Part shown: piece after piece, positions 1 to 6,874 of the stretch | Position numbering within the stretch: position 1 is the stretch's first letter | Layout of the letters: the number at the start of each line of letters is the position of its first letter | Origin: Cylindrodendrum hubeiense | Taxonomy: Eukaryota > Ascomycota > Sordariomycetes > Hypocreales > Nectriaceae | Direction of reading: 5' to 3' | Length of the DNA stretch: 11,689 bases | Assembly (NCBI GenBank): GCA_014621425.1 | Contig: JAANBB010000761.1 | Coordinates: 1 to 11,689, forward strand | The notes under the pieces: generated by a model | What the model saw: only the letters and a program-made list of their open reading frames with translations | Database searches by the model: none | What the model was told of the DNA's origin: nothing | Translations under genes and position numbers: made by a program

Positions 1-186
1 TGGGAGGTGCTGGGAAGTGCTGGCAGGGCGGGTGAATTAGCTGAATTAGCAGCGTCGGTGCGTCATAGCATCCCCGAAACCGCCCCGAGTCGTGTGGTGC
101 ACTCAATCGTAGGCGCCAAACCGAGAACGGACCCCGCTATATTACAAGTGCCCCGCCAACAAAACTCGTCCCCTCCAGATGGACGG

Positions 187-192
187 CACGTG
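187..192. promoter_or_regulatory. CACGTG E-box, upstream of the MTHFR gene
   Basis: A perfect palindromic CACGTG lies about 345 bp upstream of the start codon. In yeasts this core is bound by bHLH factors such as Cbf1, which acts with Met4 on sulfur-amino-acid genes. A second copy lies about 50 bp downstream. That it is used here is inferred from the motif and from the methionine-related gene behind it. Confidence 0.45.
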
Positions 193-239
193 GAGAACGA
201 CGAGCGGAGGGACCATCGGATCCGGAGCCCATTGCCGCC

Positions 240-246
240 CACGTGA
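240..246 (-). promoter_or_regulatory. TCACGTG element (Cbf1/Met4-type) upstream of the MTHFR gene
   Basis: Reads CACGTGA on the plus strand, which is TCACGTG on the minus strand, the core found in yeast MET promoters. It lies about 290 bp upstream of the start codon and pairs with the E-box at 187-192. The only other CACGTG I found in the window is at 10909-10914, far from any supported gene, so the pair is a local feature. Binding is inferred. Confidence 0.5.
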
Positions 247-443
247 ACGCGAACAAGACGTCGATCCAGAACGAGAGGGACGACGCCGGCTTCGTCTTTG
301 GCTTCGGCTTCACTATTTTCGCTGCTGACTGCCGATGTTTGATCCCCATCAGACTCCTGCTGCCCCTCGTCACTGACAATCGACGGCACTCGCGAGAACC
401 CCGCCGACGATATCCGCCACAGCCCTCGTCGATCGAGCCCTGA

Positions 444-450
444 TATAAAA
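444..450 (+). promoter_or_regulatory. TATA box of the MTHFR gene
   Basis: TATAAAA stands alone in GC-rich sequence, 93 bp upstream of the preferred ATG at 537 and 63 bp upstream of an in-frame ATG at 507. Pyrimidine-rich sequence (about 451-500) follows, as is common at fungal transcription starts. A start 30-60 bp downstream would give a short leader, possibly with the 507 ATG close to the cap. Confidence 0.55.
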
Positions 451-536
451 CCCTATACCCGTCTCCCCATCTGCGACTCGCGATCCCTCGCAGCCCCCAA
501 GCACTCATGCAGTTGCCGTACCGTCCCTTGCCCACC

Positions 537-2564
537 ATGGACAAGATCATCGACCGCATCGCCGCGCTGCCGGCCGACGCCACCTACTTCTCCCTCGAGT
601 TCTTCCCGCCCAAGACGGCCATGGGCTTCTCCAACCTCCGCGACCGACTGCACCGCATGGAGCGCGCCCTGCGCCCGCTCTTCGTCAACGTCACCTGGGG
701 CGCCGGCGGCACCACGTCGCAGAAGTCGCTCGAGCTGGCCGAGTTGTGCCAGCGCGAACTCGGCCTCACCACCTGCCTCCATCTCACATGCACCAACATG
801 AGCCGGAAGCTCGTCGACAAGGCCCTCGAGGACGCAAAGGCCCTGGGCATCCGCAACATCCTGGCCCTGCGCGGCGACCCCCCTAGGAGGGACGAGTACC
901 GCGACCCCGAGGACTCGGAGGACGACGGCGGTGAGGACTTCAACTGGGCCGTCGACCTGGTCAAGTACATCCGCAAGACCCACGGCGACTACTTTTGCAT
1001 CGGCGTGGCAGCATACCCGGAGGGCCATGCCGAGGAGAGCCACCCGCTTGGACAGAGCCTGGAGCACGATCTCCCCTACCTCGTTGAAAAGGTCCAAGCC
1101 GGCGCCGACTTCATCATGACCCAGCTCTTCTTCGATATCAAGGCCTACGACCACTTCGAGGAGACGCTGCGCTCACACCCCAGCGGCGCCTTCAAGACCC
1201 TGCCCATCATTCCCGGCCTCATGCCCATCCAGAGCTACCAGATGGTCAAGCGAACGACCAAGCTGAGCCACGCCAAGGTCCCCGAGCAGGTTCTCGACCG
1301 CCTCCTTGCCGTCAAGGGCGATGATGAGCGCGTCAAGATGGTCGGCGTCGACATCGTCAGCGAGCTGGTGGAGCAGGTCAAGGAGGTCAAGAGCCGGTAC
1401 GCCGGCCCCAAGGGATTCCATTTCTACACCCTGAACCTGGAGAAGTCGGTGTCGTTTATCCTGGAGCGGACGAGCCTGATCCCCGACCCTCCCCAGGATG
1501 AAGAGGCCGTCGTCGTCGACGAGTCCATCCTCGTCCCTGCCCTGCAAATCAATGGCAGCGCCAACCTGCATCCCAGCAGCCACTCCCGCTCTCGCGCATC
1601 CCGACGACACTCTTCTGTCGGCTCCGACCCGCACAACCGTGTCATCGTCGGCGACCGATCCGCAACCCACCCCGAGTGGGAGGCCACGGCTCAGGAGGCC
1701 GGCGTCCGCGCCGATGCCATCAACACTCGCGCCAACACCTTGGCCATCTCCGAGGGCGAGGGCGTTCTTGGCCGCGAGGCTACCTGGGACGACTTCCCCA
1801 ACGGTCGTTTCGGTGATGCCCGATCCCCGGCGTACGGTGAGATTGACGGCTACGGCGTGAGCCTCCACATGTCCATCACCCAGGCTGTCCGGCTCTGGGG
1901 TCACCCCAAGACGCGCCAGGACATCAACAACCTGTTCGTCAAGCACATAAGCGGCGAGCTCTCGGCCATCCCCTGGAGCGAAGAGGAACTCCTTCCCGAG
2001 TCGTCTATCATCCAACCGCACCTCCTTCAGCTCAACACCAAGGGCTGGTGGACCGTTGCCTCGCAGCCCGCTGTCAACGGCCTGCGCTCCAATGACTCGA
2101 CCTTTGGCTGGGGCCCTGCCCACGGCTTCGTCTTCCAGAAGTCCTTTGTCGAGTTCTTCATCCCCACCTCCGAGTGGACGACCCTGAGAGCGAAGCTCAC
2201 GTCACCAGAGCTGCGCGACTCGGTCTGCTTCTACGCCGGCAACGCCCACGGCGACTTCGTCACGTCTGACTCGAGCGGCGGCCTCGGCAGTACCGACGTG
2301 ACGGGCGGCGCCAGCACCAATGCCGTGACCTGGGGCGTCTTCCCCGGCAAGGAGATCATTACTCCCACCATCATCGAAGAGGTCAGCTTCCGCGCCTGGA
2401 GCGAGGAGGCCTTTGGCATCTGGGGCGAGTGGGCCAAGGTATACGGCCGCGGCTCTGACACGGAGAAGCTGCTCAGCGGCATCAAGGACGAGTACTGGCT
2501 GGTGAACCTGATCCACCACGACTTTGTGGAGAAGGATGCGCTCTGGAAGGTCTTGATGAGCTGA
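537..2564 (+). CDS. MET12: Methylenetetrahydrofolate reductase, Met12-type
   Basis: Reduces 5,10-methylene-THF to 5-methyl-THF, the methyl donor for methionine synthesis, in the cytosol with FAD and NAD(P)H. The frame is uninterrupted and gives 675 residues. The catalytic TIM barrel covers about residues 15-310: SLEFFPPKT (19-27, with E21 matching the bacterial catalytic Glu), VTWGAGGTT (52-60), LHLTCTN (81-87), the flavin-site signature LALRGDPP (109-116), GVAAYPEGH (156-164), TQLFFD (195-200) and FHFYTLNLEK (294-303). A low-complexity Ser/Arg-rich linker (about 311-405, with RRHSS at 356-360) leads to the S-adenosylmethionine-responsive regulatory domain, recognised by TWDDFPNGRFGDARSPAYGE (416-435), TVASQPAVNG (506-515) and TWGVFP (598-603). 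The length suits eukaryotic two-domain MTHFRs. SLEFFPPKT and the long linker favour the Met12 over the Met13 paralogue (from memory). Start: CCCACCATGG at 537 is a near-ideal Kozak context; the in-frame ATG at 507 would add ten residues but has C at -3. Codons strongly prefer G/C at the third position. Confidence 0.95.
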   Translation: MDKIIDRIAALPADATYFSLEFFPPKTAMGFSNLRDRLHRMERALRPLFVNVTWGAGGTTSQKSLELAELCQRELGLTTCLHLTCTNMSRKLVDKALEDAKALGIRNILALRGDPPRRDEYRDPEDSEDDGGEDFNWAVDLVKYIRKTHGDYFCIGVAAYPEGHAEESHPLGQSLEHDLPYLVEKVQAGADFIMTQLFFDIKAYDHFEETLRSHPSGAFKTLPIIPGLMPIQSYQMVKRTTKLSHAKVPEQVLDRLLAVKGDDERVKMVGVDIVSELVEQVKEVKSRYAGPKGFHFYTLNLEKSVSFILERTSLIPDPPQDEEAVVVDESILVPALQINGSANLHPSSHSRSRASRRHSSVGSDPHNRVIVGDRSATHPEWEATAQEAGVRADAINTRANTLAISEGEGVLGREATWDDFPNGRFGDARSPAYGEIDGYGVSLHMSITQAVRLWGHPKTRQDINNLFVKHISGELSAIPWSEEELLPESSIIQPHLLQLNTKGWWTVASQPAVNGLRSNDSTFGWGPAHGFVFQKSFVEFFIPTSEWTTLRAKLTSPELRDSVCFYAGNAHGDFVTSDSSGGLGSTDVTGGASTNAVTWGVFPGKEIITPTIIEEVSFRAWSEEAFGIWGEWAKVYGRGSDTEKLLSGIKDEYWLVNLIHHDFVEKDALWKVLMS

Positions 2565-2590
2565 ACTGAGCTGAACTGAGCTGAACTAAG
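2561..2590 (+). repeat. Pentanucleotide ladder (CTGAA/CTGAG) beginning at the MTHFR stop
   Basis: Six 5-bp units (CTGAA, CTGAG, CTGAA, CTGAG, CTGAA, CTAAG), also readable as a 10-bp repeat in three copies. The first unit contains the MTHFR stop codon. Each unit holds a stop: TGA at 2562, 2567, 2572, 2577 and 2582, then TAA at 2587. Because 5 is not a multiple of 3, every reading frame is closed twice. Confidence 0.9.
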
Positions 2591-3372
2591 CAGCGCGGAC
2601 GGCCCGGTTGTGGCGTGGGTGTTGGGGAAGGGAAAATGTAGTCTGTTATTTTTTGGAAAACGAAATGAAAATGCACTGAGTGCGACTTACAGCAACTCCA
2701 AGGTTGGACAGCACTATCCATTGTGTCATTATCAGGATAGATCAACATATTATCACACCTTCGTCACACAACCTTCATGATTAGACATACACGCACACTG
2801 TCGTATTCTGGTGTGAACCGTCTGGCTATCTAGCTAATCGTCACGACGTTTCCGTGTATCTCCCATTTCCTCCCAGCCGACAAATAGAGGGGAGATCCAA
2901 GGCCTCCTGAATCAAGACCTGCCTCAACACTCGCAGTCTCTGCGAAACATCTGGTATAAGTTCGTCCCGTACCGCGCCGTGCTGCTAAAAGAAAATTGAA
3001 AATGAAAAATAAACCAAGCCTCCGCATCAAACGATCATTTTTCCTCATATGCTCTCAGATGAGCGTATCACCCTAAAAAGGGGGGATGTGACATGAGCAA
3101 AGTGAAAGAAAAGGTTTGCATCATATAGTGATGTCAATAGCAAAGAGACATGATGGCCATCCGTAGGGCGAAATCCTATTGCGCACTTCCCTTCCTCCTA
3201 ACGCCTTGTACAATACAACCCGGTGTTGTTCTTTTAGTGTCGTGGGAATCCTGTAAGAAAGCACAATGTGGTCTTGGTGGCGCGCCGACCACAGGAGACA
3301 AAGGGGGTGGGGATGAGCAGAGATGCAATCTAAAAACGTTCCAGGCTAGAATGAGTAACAAGAGGTGGTGGA
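2565..3372. other. Convergent intergenic region (3' flanks of two genes)
   Basis: About 800 bp between the stop codons of the plus-strand MTHFR gene and the minus-strand Myb-like gene. It should hold both 3' UTRs and polyadenylation sites. The only canonical AATAAA I found is on the plus strand at 3008-3013, 444 nt after the MTHFR stop, which is rather far. I see no convincing coding sequence or RNA gene; small open frames here lack protein character. Confidence 0.6.
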
Positions 3373-4581
3373 TTATATCTCGCCATCGCCCTCGTATTCA
3401 TTATAACTGGAGCCAGGATATCCATCATTCATTCCACTGCTACCAAGGAACTCATCAACCCCGGTGCTAGTGAAAGAAGTCGTGGTATTGAACAGAGGCA
3501 GCTTGGAATCATAGGCAGGATGTTGGTGTTCAACGTTGCCAAAGATGGATGCTGGGTCGGCGAAGCTCAGTGGTGCAGGTGCAGAGTCGGTAAGAGGAGT
3601 CAAGGCGTCCTCGGGAGGCGACGCGCTGCTCTCGAGCTGGGCGCCAGCGGCGATAGTAGCGACAGCTTTGGTGGCGGCTCGACGAGACGGAGTGTGAGAC
3701 TTGGCGCTGCGTGCCGGGCCGGTGGTCTTGATGCGCTTTGAAGGAGTGTCGTCAAGTTCACTGAAGTTGATATCATCGTCTTCTTCGTCAGACCCAGAGC
3801 GCTTGATGAAAGTGGACACCACTGTAGCGCGAGAACGCTTCGAGGTGGCACCAGAACGACTACCAGCACCGCGGGACGGGGTGGGCTTGGATGGAGTGCT
3901 GGGCCCCATGGAAGAGCCTGCGCCAATAGAGAGGCAGTTAGCAACGTTTCCGCCTTCACTCTCGACTTGGCGAAGCTGCTCAGCATCCTTCTTGATGGTG
4001 CGGAACTGGAACTGGATCCCATCTGCAGTGGACTGACCGAAGTACTTGGCGATGTCTAAGAAACAGAAACAGTTAGTAACCAGGTTCTCGGGGGAAATGA
4101 GTCAAGGGCTGTGTATGAATGAAGCATGAAAGGCACAAGCGAAGGGGTGGCGTACTGTTTTTGTCAATATTCTCTTGCGTCTTGGGAAGGAAGTTGTCGT
4201 CTGTCGACAAATCCTTCATATCAAGACCCTGGGCCCGACCCTCTCTAATAATGACGGCCTGGGCTCGCAGGCGACGGAACCGATGGTTCAAGGCATGATC
4301 AGTCATGTCTGTGCCGTAGCAGGCTGCAATCTCTGGGGGCGAAGAGTCAATCTTCTGCTTTGACTCAACCGGATTTGAGGCTAGCAATGAGGATGCCCGA
4401 GAGGCAAGTTTGACGGGAGAGCGAGAAAACAGCAACCGAAGACGCAAGATAAAAGAGAATAGAGCTAAATCTTACCCTTGTAGTTCCATTTAACCTCGGG
4501 GTGGGCGGCCACAATGGCGCGGACCATACGGGCCTGAGCCTCGTAGGTCTTGTAGTTAGCCTTGGTGTTTGCTGCAGGCAT
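3373..4581 (-). CDS. Uncharacterised Myb/HTH-like putative DNA-binding protein (3 exons)
   Basis: Exons on the minus strand: 4581-4476, 4332-4156 and 4055-3373, giving 321 residues. The start sits in CGCCACCATG. The first HTH-like module covers about residues 13-66 (HPEVKWNYKE, IAACYG at 37-42, HRFRRLRAQA at 52-61) and resembles the Myb-like domains common in fungal proteins that end in an arginine-rich recognition helix. A second, shorter module follows (IAKYFG at 96-101, FQFRTIKKDAEQLR at 110-123). The rest looks disordered: four TPS[K/R] motifs (148, 153, 198, 216), basic NLS-like patches (SKRSR 166-170, TPSKRIK 198-204), an acidic run DEEDDD (184-189) and an acidic, Tyr/Gly-rich C-terminus. 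TPS[K/R] motifs suit CDK sites or minor-groove contacts. A nuclear, chromatin or transcription role is inferred; I cannot name the protein. Both introns are phase 1. It converges with the MTHFR gene and has a long leader with a probable UTR intron. Confidence 0.85.
4056..4155 (-). other. Intron 2 of the Myb-like gene
   Basis: 100 nt, donor GTACGC at 4155, a perfect TACTAAC branch sequence (4078-4072) and acceptor TTTCTTAG ending at 4056. Phase 1: it splits the Asn95 codon (A|AC) and joins ...NIDKN to NIAKYFG. Reading through instead would change frame out of the HTH-2 sequence. Confidence 0.88.
4333..4475 (-). other. Intron 1 of the Myb-like gene
   Basis: 143 nt, donor GTAAGA at 4475 and acceptor CCCCCAG ending at 4333. 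Phase 1: it splits the Glu36 codon (G|AG) and joins ...KWNYK to EIAACYG. The nearest upstream AG acceptor would lead to an in-frame stop within a few codons, so this one is preferred. The branch point is weaker (a GATTGAC-like sequence near the acceptor). Confidence 0.85.
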
Positions 4582-5480
4582 GGTGGCGAAGTTGAGTAGT
4601 TAGTTGTTTCTGTCGAGTCGGAGTTAGCCAAGGAAACTAGAAATGGTGGGAGAGGTGTGTGAGGAAGGGAAAAGAAGAGGAAGAGACTCATTCCGAATTG
4701 CGAGATTGCAAGAATGATGCTATGGACGCTGAAGAGCGGCTGCGGGAGGGCATGAAGGAAGAGGAAGGCCTGACAACTTACCTGCGTGGTTGATCAAGAG
4801 AAGGAATGGAGGCAATGCGATGAATGACGCGAGAACAAGGAGTGCGCTGATGGCAACGTTAGTTGTCTGCAAACGATGTTGTTGCAAAGGAAGATGAATA
4901 ACGTGAAATGGCCAAGGCCTAAAGAGAGGCAAGAATGAAAAAGTCAAGGTCGGACTGATGAGATCGCCTGGTCGGGGGGGGAATGTCGATGATGAGGGAG
5001 TGCAGGGTAAAGTGAGAATTGGGTGGGCGAGTTCAAGAAGGAGAGAGAAATAAATAGGCAGAGGTTGCGGTGAATGCCCGGTCGCTTGACGTGGTTGGCA
5101 TTTGCGTTTGCGTTCGGTTCAGATTGAAGTTGGGTGGAGGGTGGAAGGTGAATAGTACCAAAAGGTAGTGAATGGAAAGTGAGGATGAAAAAACGGCTTC
5201 CAACGGTTTCCCCAGGGGGATGCATAAAACGAGAATAGTGGTTCAGAGAGGGGAAACGCCAAAACGTGAAGACGAAGAAAAAGAAAGGACGAGAAAAGAG
5301 ATGCAGCGTGGGGGCCAGGCTCACCTCGAACGGGATGGCTTGTTGGCTCTGATGCAACTATCGCGCAAGCTGAATGTAGATCTGAGTGGCGAGCTTGAAG
5401 GTTAGATGGATGCTGTCTAAGTTGCGAGAAGATACTGGCAAAGCAAAGTAGGAGAAATAGCATACCACGCGACTCTTAGG
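4582..5480 (-). promoter_or_regulatory. Long pyrimidine-rich leader/promoter of the Myb-like gene
   Basis: On the gene's sense strand about 900 nt are strongly C/T-rich, with many CTTCC/TTCTT runs, such as 4649-4690 and 5260-5300. CT tracts like this are typical of fungal promoters and long 5' leaders near transcription starts. It contains the 5'-UTR intron above. A second donor-like site, GAG|GTGAGC at 5324, could pair with TTTGCAG ending at 4867 (about 458 nt), but no good branch point supports this. No TATA box stands out. Confidence 0.5.
4610..4781 (-). other. Probable 5'-UTR intron of the Myb-like gene
   Basis: Donor CAG|GTAAGT at 4782/4781 matches the consensus fully. A GCTAAC branch sequence (4628-4623) stands 12 nt before acceptor GACAG ending at 4610, with a pyrimidine-rich tract upstream of it. 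Length 172 nt. The acceptor is 28 nt upstream of the start ATG, so only untranslated leader is spliced. Predicted from signals alone. Confidence 0.65.
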
Positions 5481-5529
5481 ATCAGGCAAGCCTAAGGGTT
5501 AGGTCTGTTGTCGCCAGGACAAAGCTTGG

Positions 5530-5557
5530 TTCGATGTTTGATGTTCGATGTTTGAGG
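5530..5557 (+). repeat. 14-bp tandem duplication
   Basis: TTCGATGTTTGATG followed directly by TTCGATGTTTGAGG, 13 of 14 bases identical. It lies in the distal upstream region of the Myb-like gene. No function is evident. Confidence 0.85.
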
Positions 5558-5804
5558 GTCGACAATCGAGGATGCGATGTTGTCCTATTCCTCGAGCACA
5601 ACCCAAGTCCTCAAAAAAGGGAAGCTCGAATAGAGTGACAGCCCAGTTGAGGCGGCAAATGCGTGCAACGATGAGCACTAAAACGAGGCACCGATTAGGC
5701 AGTCAGAGCTGTGCTGTGAGAGATGGTTGCCGTAGTTACGTGAAAGAGGGACGAAGATCGGTTTGGTCGGGTGCTGTAGGGGAAAAGGTGGTTGGCGAAC
5801 AGCT

Positions 5805-5830
5805 AAGGTACCTACCTACACCTACCTACC
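5805..5830 (+). repeat. AAGGTACC / CTAC-type simple repeat
   Basis: AAGGTACC runs into repeated CTAC/CCTA units. Short AAGGTACCTACC-like runs are, from memory, frequent in intergenic DNA of Sordariomycetes, which is weak support for the taxonomic guess. Probably a microsatellite. Confidence 0.7.
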
Positions 5831-6547
5831 TTGGCTCCCTTAGTGGAGGAGTTGGCAGCAATAAGTCCGGTGGCTGGGGGGAGCAATCTCCTGGCGACTG
5901 GTGACAGCTGGTGCGATTCTGATAGAGAGGTACCAGGCAGCAGTGCAAGCGGGATCATGGTGAATGGCCACAGAGGACACCGGAGAGCGTCTTTTAAAAT
6001 GCCAGATAATGAACTGGGATGAATGGGAATGGATGGGAATGATACTTCCTTTGGAATTACTCATTATCGTCCTGCACTACACTTTCTATCCGTTGCGCAG
6101 CCCAATTATAGCCACCTTCCCGCCCCCAAAGTCTTGAGATTCTACCACGTACAAGGTACCGCGCTACCAGGAGTTAACGCCCATCGCACTTCTGCTGGTG
6201 GTGGGTTGATGCAACTCCTCCGCTGTGAGCGAGCCCCTGTGTCAACCAGCCCACCACCACGCCCAAGGCCATGCATGACCAGGAGAGAGACATCATGACA
6301 TCTCTAGTCCCCGGCAGTTGTCCATCCTTCCACGCAGACTAAATGAGTCCCGGCGTCCACTCTCCAGTATGGAGCACCACGCCCAGACCAAGACGTCTTC
6401 TGGACTTTCGGACGTATTGGTATAGCCGCTTCTCCTGCTTGCTGCCTGTCTCTTGGCTGGAGTTTCTCTCGCCCTTTCTCATCTCTCAGGCGCGAGCAAC
6501 AACCTTGGCCTTCCACACACATTGCGTGCATTTGCATGCTTGACATC

Positions 6548-6583
6548 GCTTGGCTTGGCTTACAGTGGCTTGCCAAGCCAAGC
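6548..6583. repeat. Perfect 12-bp inverted repeat (hairpin)
   Basis: GCTTGGCTTGGC (6548-6559) and GCCAAGCCAAGC (6572-6583) are perfect reverse complements around a 12-nt spacer. Each arm is built from a GCTTG/GGCTT-type short repeat. It is about 290 nt past the PQ-loop stop on that gene's strand, so it could be in the 3' UTR or just beyond. It could form an RNA hairpin or a DNA cruciform. Confidence 0.85.
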
Positions 6584-6593
6584 CTTTCACGGG

Positions 6594-6617
6594 GGTCCGG
6601 AGGTCCGGAGGTCCGGA
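6594..6617 (+). repeat. 8-bp tandem repeat GGTCCGGA x3
   Basis: Three perfect copies of GGTCCGGA, each with the palindrome TCCGGA, begin 10 bp after the inverted repeat. They are followed by two copies of TCCAGGTCC at 6629 and 6641, so the whole of 6548-6660 is repeat-dense. Confidence 0.88.
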
Positions 6618-6874
6618 CTCCCGCAGTGTCCAGGTCCGTCTCCAGGTCCAGGGGCTCCGGTCGTCCCGATGACTGCCTTCATATAACCTCCAACGCCGTG
6701 CATGTGTTCCCGTCTATAGTTTCCCTTCTCTTGCCATCCTATTATGACGTGTCCTGTTGCGCTCGCTGTTGTGTTCACAAAATCCTCACAATACCCTGCC
6801 CTCCAATGGCATGCGGTGCTCAGGGGTGCATCATGACCTGAAGTTACGCCTTTTTACATTTACCCCCATAGGTC

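Larger units (their letters stand above)
5481..6874. other. Intergenic region between the Myb-like and PQ-loop genes
   Basis: About 1.4 kb upstream of one minus-strand gene and downstream of the other. It should carry the distal promoter of the Myb-like gene and the 3' UTR of the PQ-loop gene. It has several short repeats, listed separately, and a stretch of AATGGGAATG-like repeats at about 6018-6042. No open frame here has recognisable protein features, and I found no tRNA or 5S rRNA signature. Confidence 0.55.

Noticed and set aside
1173..2123. 316-codon antisense open frame inside the MTHFR gene (also 453-1154, minus)
   Set aside because: The sense strand is a clear, conserved enzyme with G/C-rich third positions, which deplete stops on the antisense strand. 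The antisense products are repetitive Val/Gly/Leu/Asp sequences without family features.
2830..3048. 72-codon minus-strand frame with a hydrophobic stretch (LGLFFIFNFLL)
   Set aside because: It lies in the 3' flank shared by two convergent genes, is short, and lacks a cleavable signal-peptide-plus-mature pattern I can recognise; the hydrophobic run comes from an A-rich tract on the other strand.
3918..3942. Possible extra intron in exon 3 of the Myb-like gene (GCTAAC branch sequence and GCGCAG acceptor)
   Set aside because: The signals look good, but no proper donor lies at a suitable distance upstream, and reading through keeps a continuous, plausible frame between the second HTH module and the TPS[K/R] region.
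5491..5503. Telomere-like CCTAAGGGTTAGG
   Set aside because: Only one half-copy in each orientation, with no TTAGGG array; most likely chance.
5529..5540. tRNA B-box-like GGTTCGATG
   Set aside because: It does not complete the GGTTCGANTCC consensus, lies in a 14-bp tandem repeat, and has no A-box or cloverleaf around it.
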